Shown: piece after piece, positions 62,847 through 64,000 of the stretch | Numbering within the stretch: position 1 is the first letter of the stretch | How the letters are laid out: every line of letters starts with the position of its first letter | From: Aquimarina sp. AU58 | Lineage (GTDB): Bacteria > Bacteroidota > Bacteroidia > Flavobacteriales > Flavobacteriaceae | Direction of reading: 5' to 3' | NCBI RefSeq assembly: GCF_900312745.1 | Contig: NZ_OMPD01000014.1 | Span: 1,426,001-1,490,000, forward strand | DNA length: 64,000 bases | The notes under the pieces: model-generated | What the model was told of the DNA's origin: nothing | What the model saw: the letters and a program-made list of their open reading frames with translations, nothing else | Database searches by the model: none | Made by a program: the position numbers and the translations under genes

Positions 62847-64000
62847 TCCTAAAAAGGTTAAAAACCCATTAAGAATTAAGATAAAGAAACCAAATTTAAA
62901 ACCAAACCATAGATCACTATTCTCGCTAATGATATAAGATAAAATTGGGGATAAGATTGCAATAATTGGCACTAAGTTATCTTTTACTTTTAGTTTTGTA
63001 AATAGCCCAAATGCATATAAGCCTAATAAAGGGCCATATGTATACCCTGCAAATACAAATAGTTTTGCAATTACACTTTCGTCCTTTATTATGTACTTAA
63101 AAGCGATAATAACCAATACTAGTATGAAAGAAAATAGAATATGGATTTTTTTTCGGGTCTTGACCTGATCTTCTGGGCTGTATTTTTTTTCTATGTCGAG
63201 TATATCGATACTAAATGATGTGGTTAATGAGGTCAGCGCACTATCGGCACTACTATAAGCTGCAGCAATAAGACCAAGTACAAAAAAGATTGCAATACCA
63301 AAACCTAATCCGCTTTGTGTAGCAATTACAGGAAAAAGCTGATCCTTATGAGCATCAATCCCATTTTGCGATGCATATTGAGTAAGTAGTAACCCAAGAC
63401 CTAAAAATATAAAGTTTACAATAGTTAATACAATAGTAAACCAAAACATATTTTTTTGTGCATCTTTTAGGCTTCGGCAGGTAAGGTTTTTTTGCATCAT
63501 GTCTTGATCCAGCCCAGTCATTACAATTGCAATAAATGCACCTGATAAAAATTGTTTCCAAAAATAATTCGCACTTTTAAAATCATCAAAAAAGAACATT
63601 CTCGAAAGATCACTTTCTAATACATAACCCAATAAGTTTGACCCTCGAATCCCTAAATCATCTGATACATAATATATGGCTACACCTACTGCAATTAGCA
63701 TGAACAGTGTTTGTAGTGTATCGGTCCATACAATAGTTTTAATTCCTGATTTAAAAGTGTATAGCCAGATTAATAATATGGTTATGATAACGGTAACCCA
63801 AAAAGGAACTCCCAAGGCATCAAAAAGAATAGACTGTAAAACATTTGCCACCAAAAACAATCTAAAACTCGCTCCAACTACTCGTGATAGTAAAAAAAAT
63901 GAAGCTCCGGTTTTATATGAGTAATTACCAAAACGTTGATCCAGATAGGTGTAAATTGAAGTTAAATTAAGTTTATAATAAAGAGGGAGTAGTACAGTAC
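62823..64000 (-). CDS. Sodium:solute symporter (SSS family), N-terminus outside window
   Basis: The frame is open to the window edge, so the start lies beyond 64000; the in-frame TTG at 63860 is internal. About 392 residues are visible. YLDQRFGNYSYKTGASFFLL and TGLDQDMMQKNLTCRSLKDA are hallmarks of SSS-family symporters, and SADSALTSLTTSFSIDI marks the region around the conserved sodium site. At least eight hydrophobic segments are seen. It imports a solute with sodium; the solute is unknown. It converges with the CoA-binding gene with a 24-bp overlap. Confidence 0.92.
   Translation of the reverse strand, partial: TVLLPLYYKLNLTSIYTYLDQRFGNYSYKTGASFFLLSRVVGASFRLFLVANVLQSILFDALGVPFWVTVIITILLIWLYTFKSGIKTIVWTDTLQTLFMLIAVGVAIYYVSDDLGIRGSNLLGYVLESDLSRMFFFDDFKSANYFWKQFLSGAFIAIVMTGLDQDMMQKNLTCRSLKDAQKNMFWFTIVLTIVNFIFLGLGLLLTQYASQNGIDAHKDQLFPVIATQSGLGFGIAIFFVLGLIAAAYSSADSALTSLTTSFSIDILDIEKKYSPEDQVKTRKKIHILFSFILVLVIIAFKYIIKDESVIAKLFVFAGYTYGPLLGLYAFGLFTKLKVKDNLVPIIAILSPILSYIISENSDLWFGFKFGFFILILNGFLTFLGLILIRRK

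Noticed and set aside
63860..63862. Apparent start of the symporter near 63860
   Set aside because: The frame stays open to the window edge and encodes conserved symporter sequence upstream, so this is an internal codon.
1..64000. CRISPR arrays, rRNA genes, insertion sequences, prophage genes
   Set aside because: Looked for on both strands; no regularly spaced repeats, rRNA segments, transposase or phage structural genes were recognised.

Overview
The window looks like chromosomal DNA from a marine-type member of the Flavobacteriaceae (Bacteroidetes), possibly close to Aquimarina; the genus is only a guess. Supporting signs are the low GC, type IX secretion (T9SS) sorting domains of both types, a PorP/SprF-OmpA locus, many lipoproteins, a TonB-dependent receptor with a carboxypeptidase-regulatory-like N-terminus, a DUF2723/GT117 protein, a class I lanthipeptide-type leader, and promoters of the flavobacterial TAnnTTTG type (-7 box).

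Layout. (1) 1-13228: a tightly packed + strand surface-polysaccharide operon. It holds a Wzx-like flippase (cut by the window edge), an FkbM methyltransferase, two GT4 glycosyltransferases, a polytopic membrane protein, an asparagine-synthase-like protein, an ATP-grasp enzyme, a FemAB/GNAT-like transferase, a DUF354 protein, a NodB-like deacetylase, an MBOAT O-acyltransferase and its SGNH partner. (2) 13673-18383: initiating sugar transferase, Wzc-type tyrosine autokinase and another methyltransferase, which complete a Wzx/Wzy-style export system. (3) prfC on the - strand. (4) 20770-25659: a T9SS type B cargo (CHU_C domain), a PorP/SprF protein and an OmpA-family protein. (5) 25934-27825: idi, queD, bcp, a small conserved protein and tRNA-Thr. 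(6) 27932-28494: two divergent small precursor peptides with Gly-Gly leaders and no visible maturation enzymes. (7) 28650-34553: DUF4369 lipoprotein, DUF819 transporter-like protein, M61 peptidase, HAD hydrolase and an alpha/beta hydrolase that has lost its serine nucleophile. (8) 34813-45008: S1/P1 nuclease, AraC regulator, DoxX-like protein, YwqG, DUF3052-like protein, astacin lipoprotein, a further lipoprotein, a serine hydrolase and an S9 peptidase. (9) 45064-47077: a compact MarR module described below. (10) 47226-54143: GT117 protein, membrane-anchored LuxR-type regulator, small lipoprotein and htpG. (11) 55089-64000: TPR histidine kinase with NarL-type regulator, an orphan T9SS sorting domain, fabH, a TonB-dependent receptor, a CoA-binding protein and a sodium:solute symporter (cut by the window edge).

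The most interesting items are as follows. First, a four-gene module (thioredoxin-like CPVC protein, lipoprotein, DUF2024 protein, MarR regulator with a four-cysteine tail) carries three copies of a 13-bp palindrome close to TTAGGAwTCCTAA. Two of these abut or overlap a -7 box, and every leader has a second dyad. Second, the two orphan ribosomal peptides beside tRNA-Thr. Third, a polysaccharide operon that combines an amidotransferase-dead asparagine-synthase homologue with an ATP-grasp ligase. Fourth, a gene-free stretch at 54.5-54.8 kb with three strong hairpins, and a duplicated regulatory-looking element at 62.1/62.3 kb.

No rRNA genes, insertion sequences, prophage genes or CRISPR arrays were seen. 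Everything is from reading the sequence; no database search was run.
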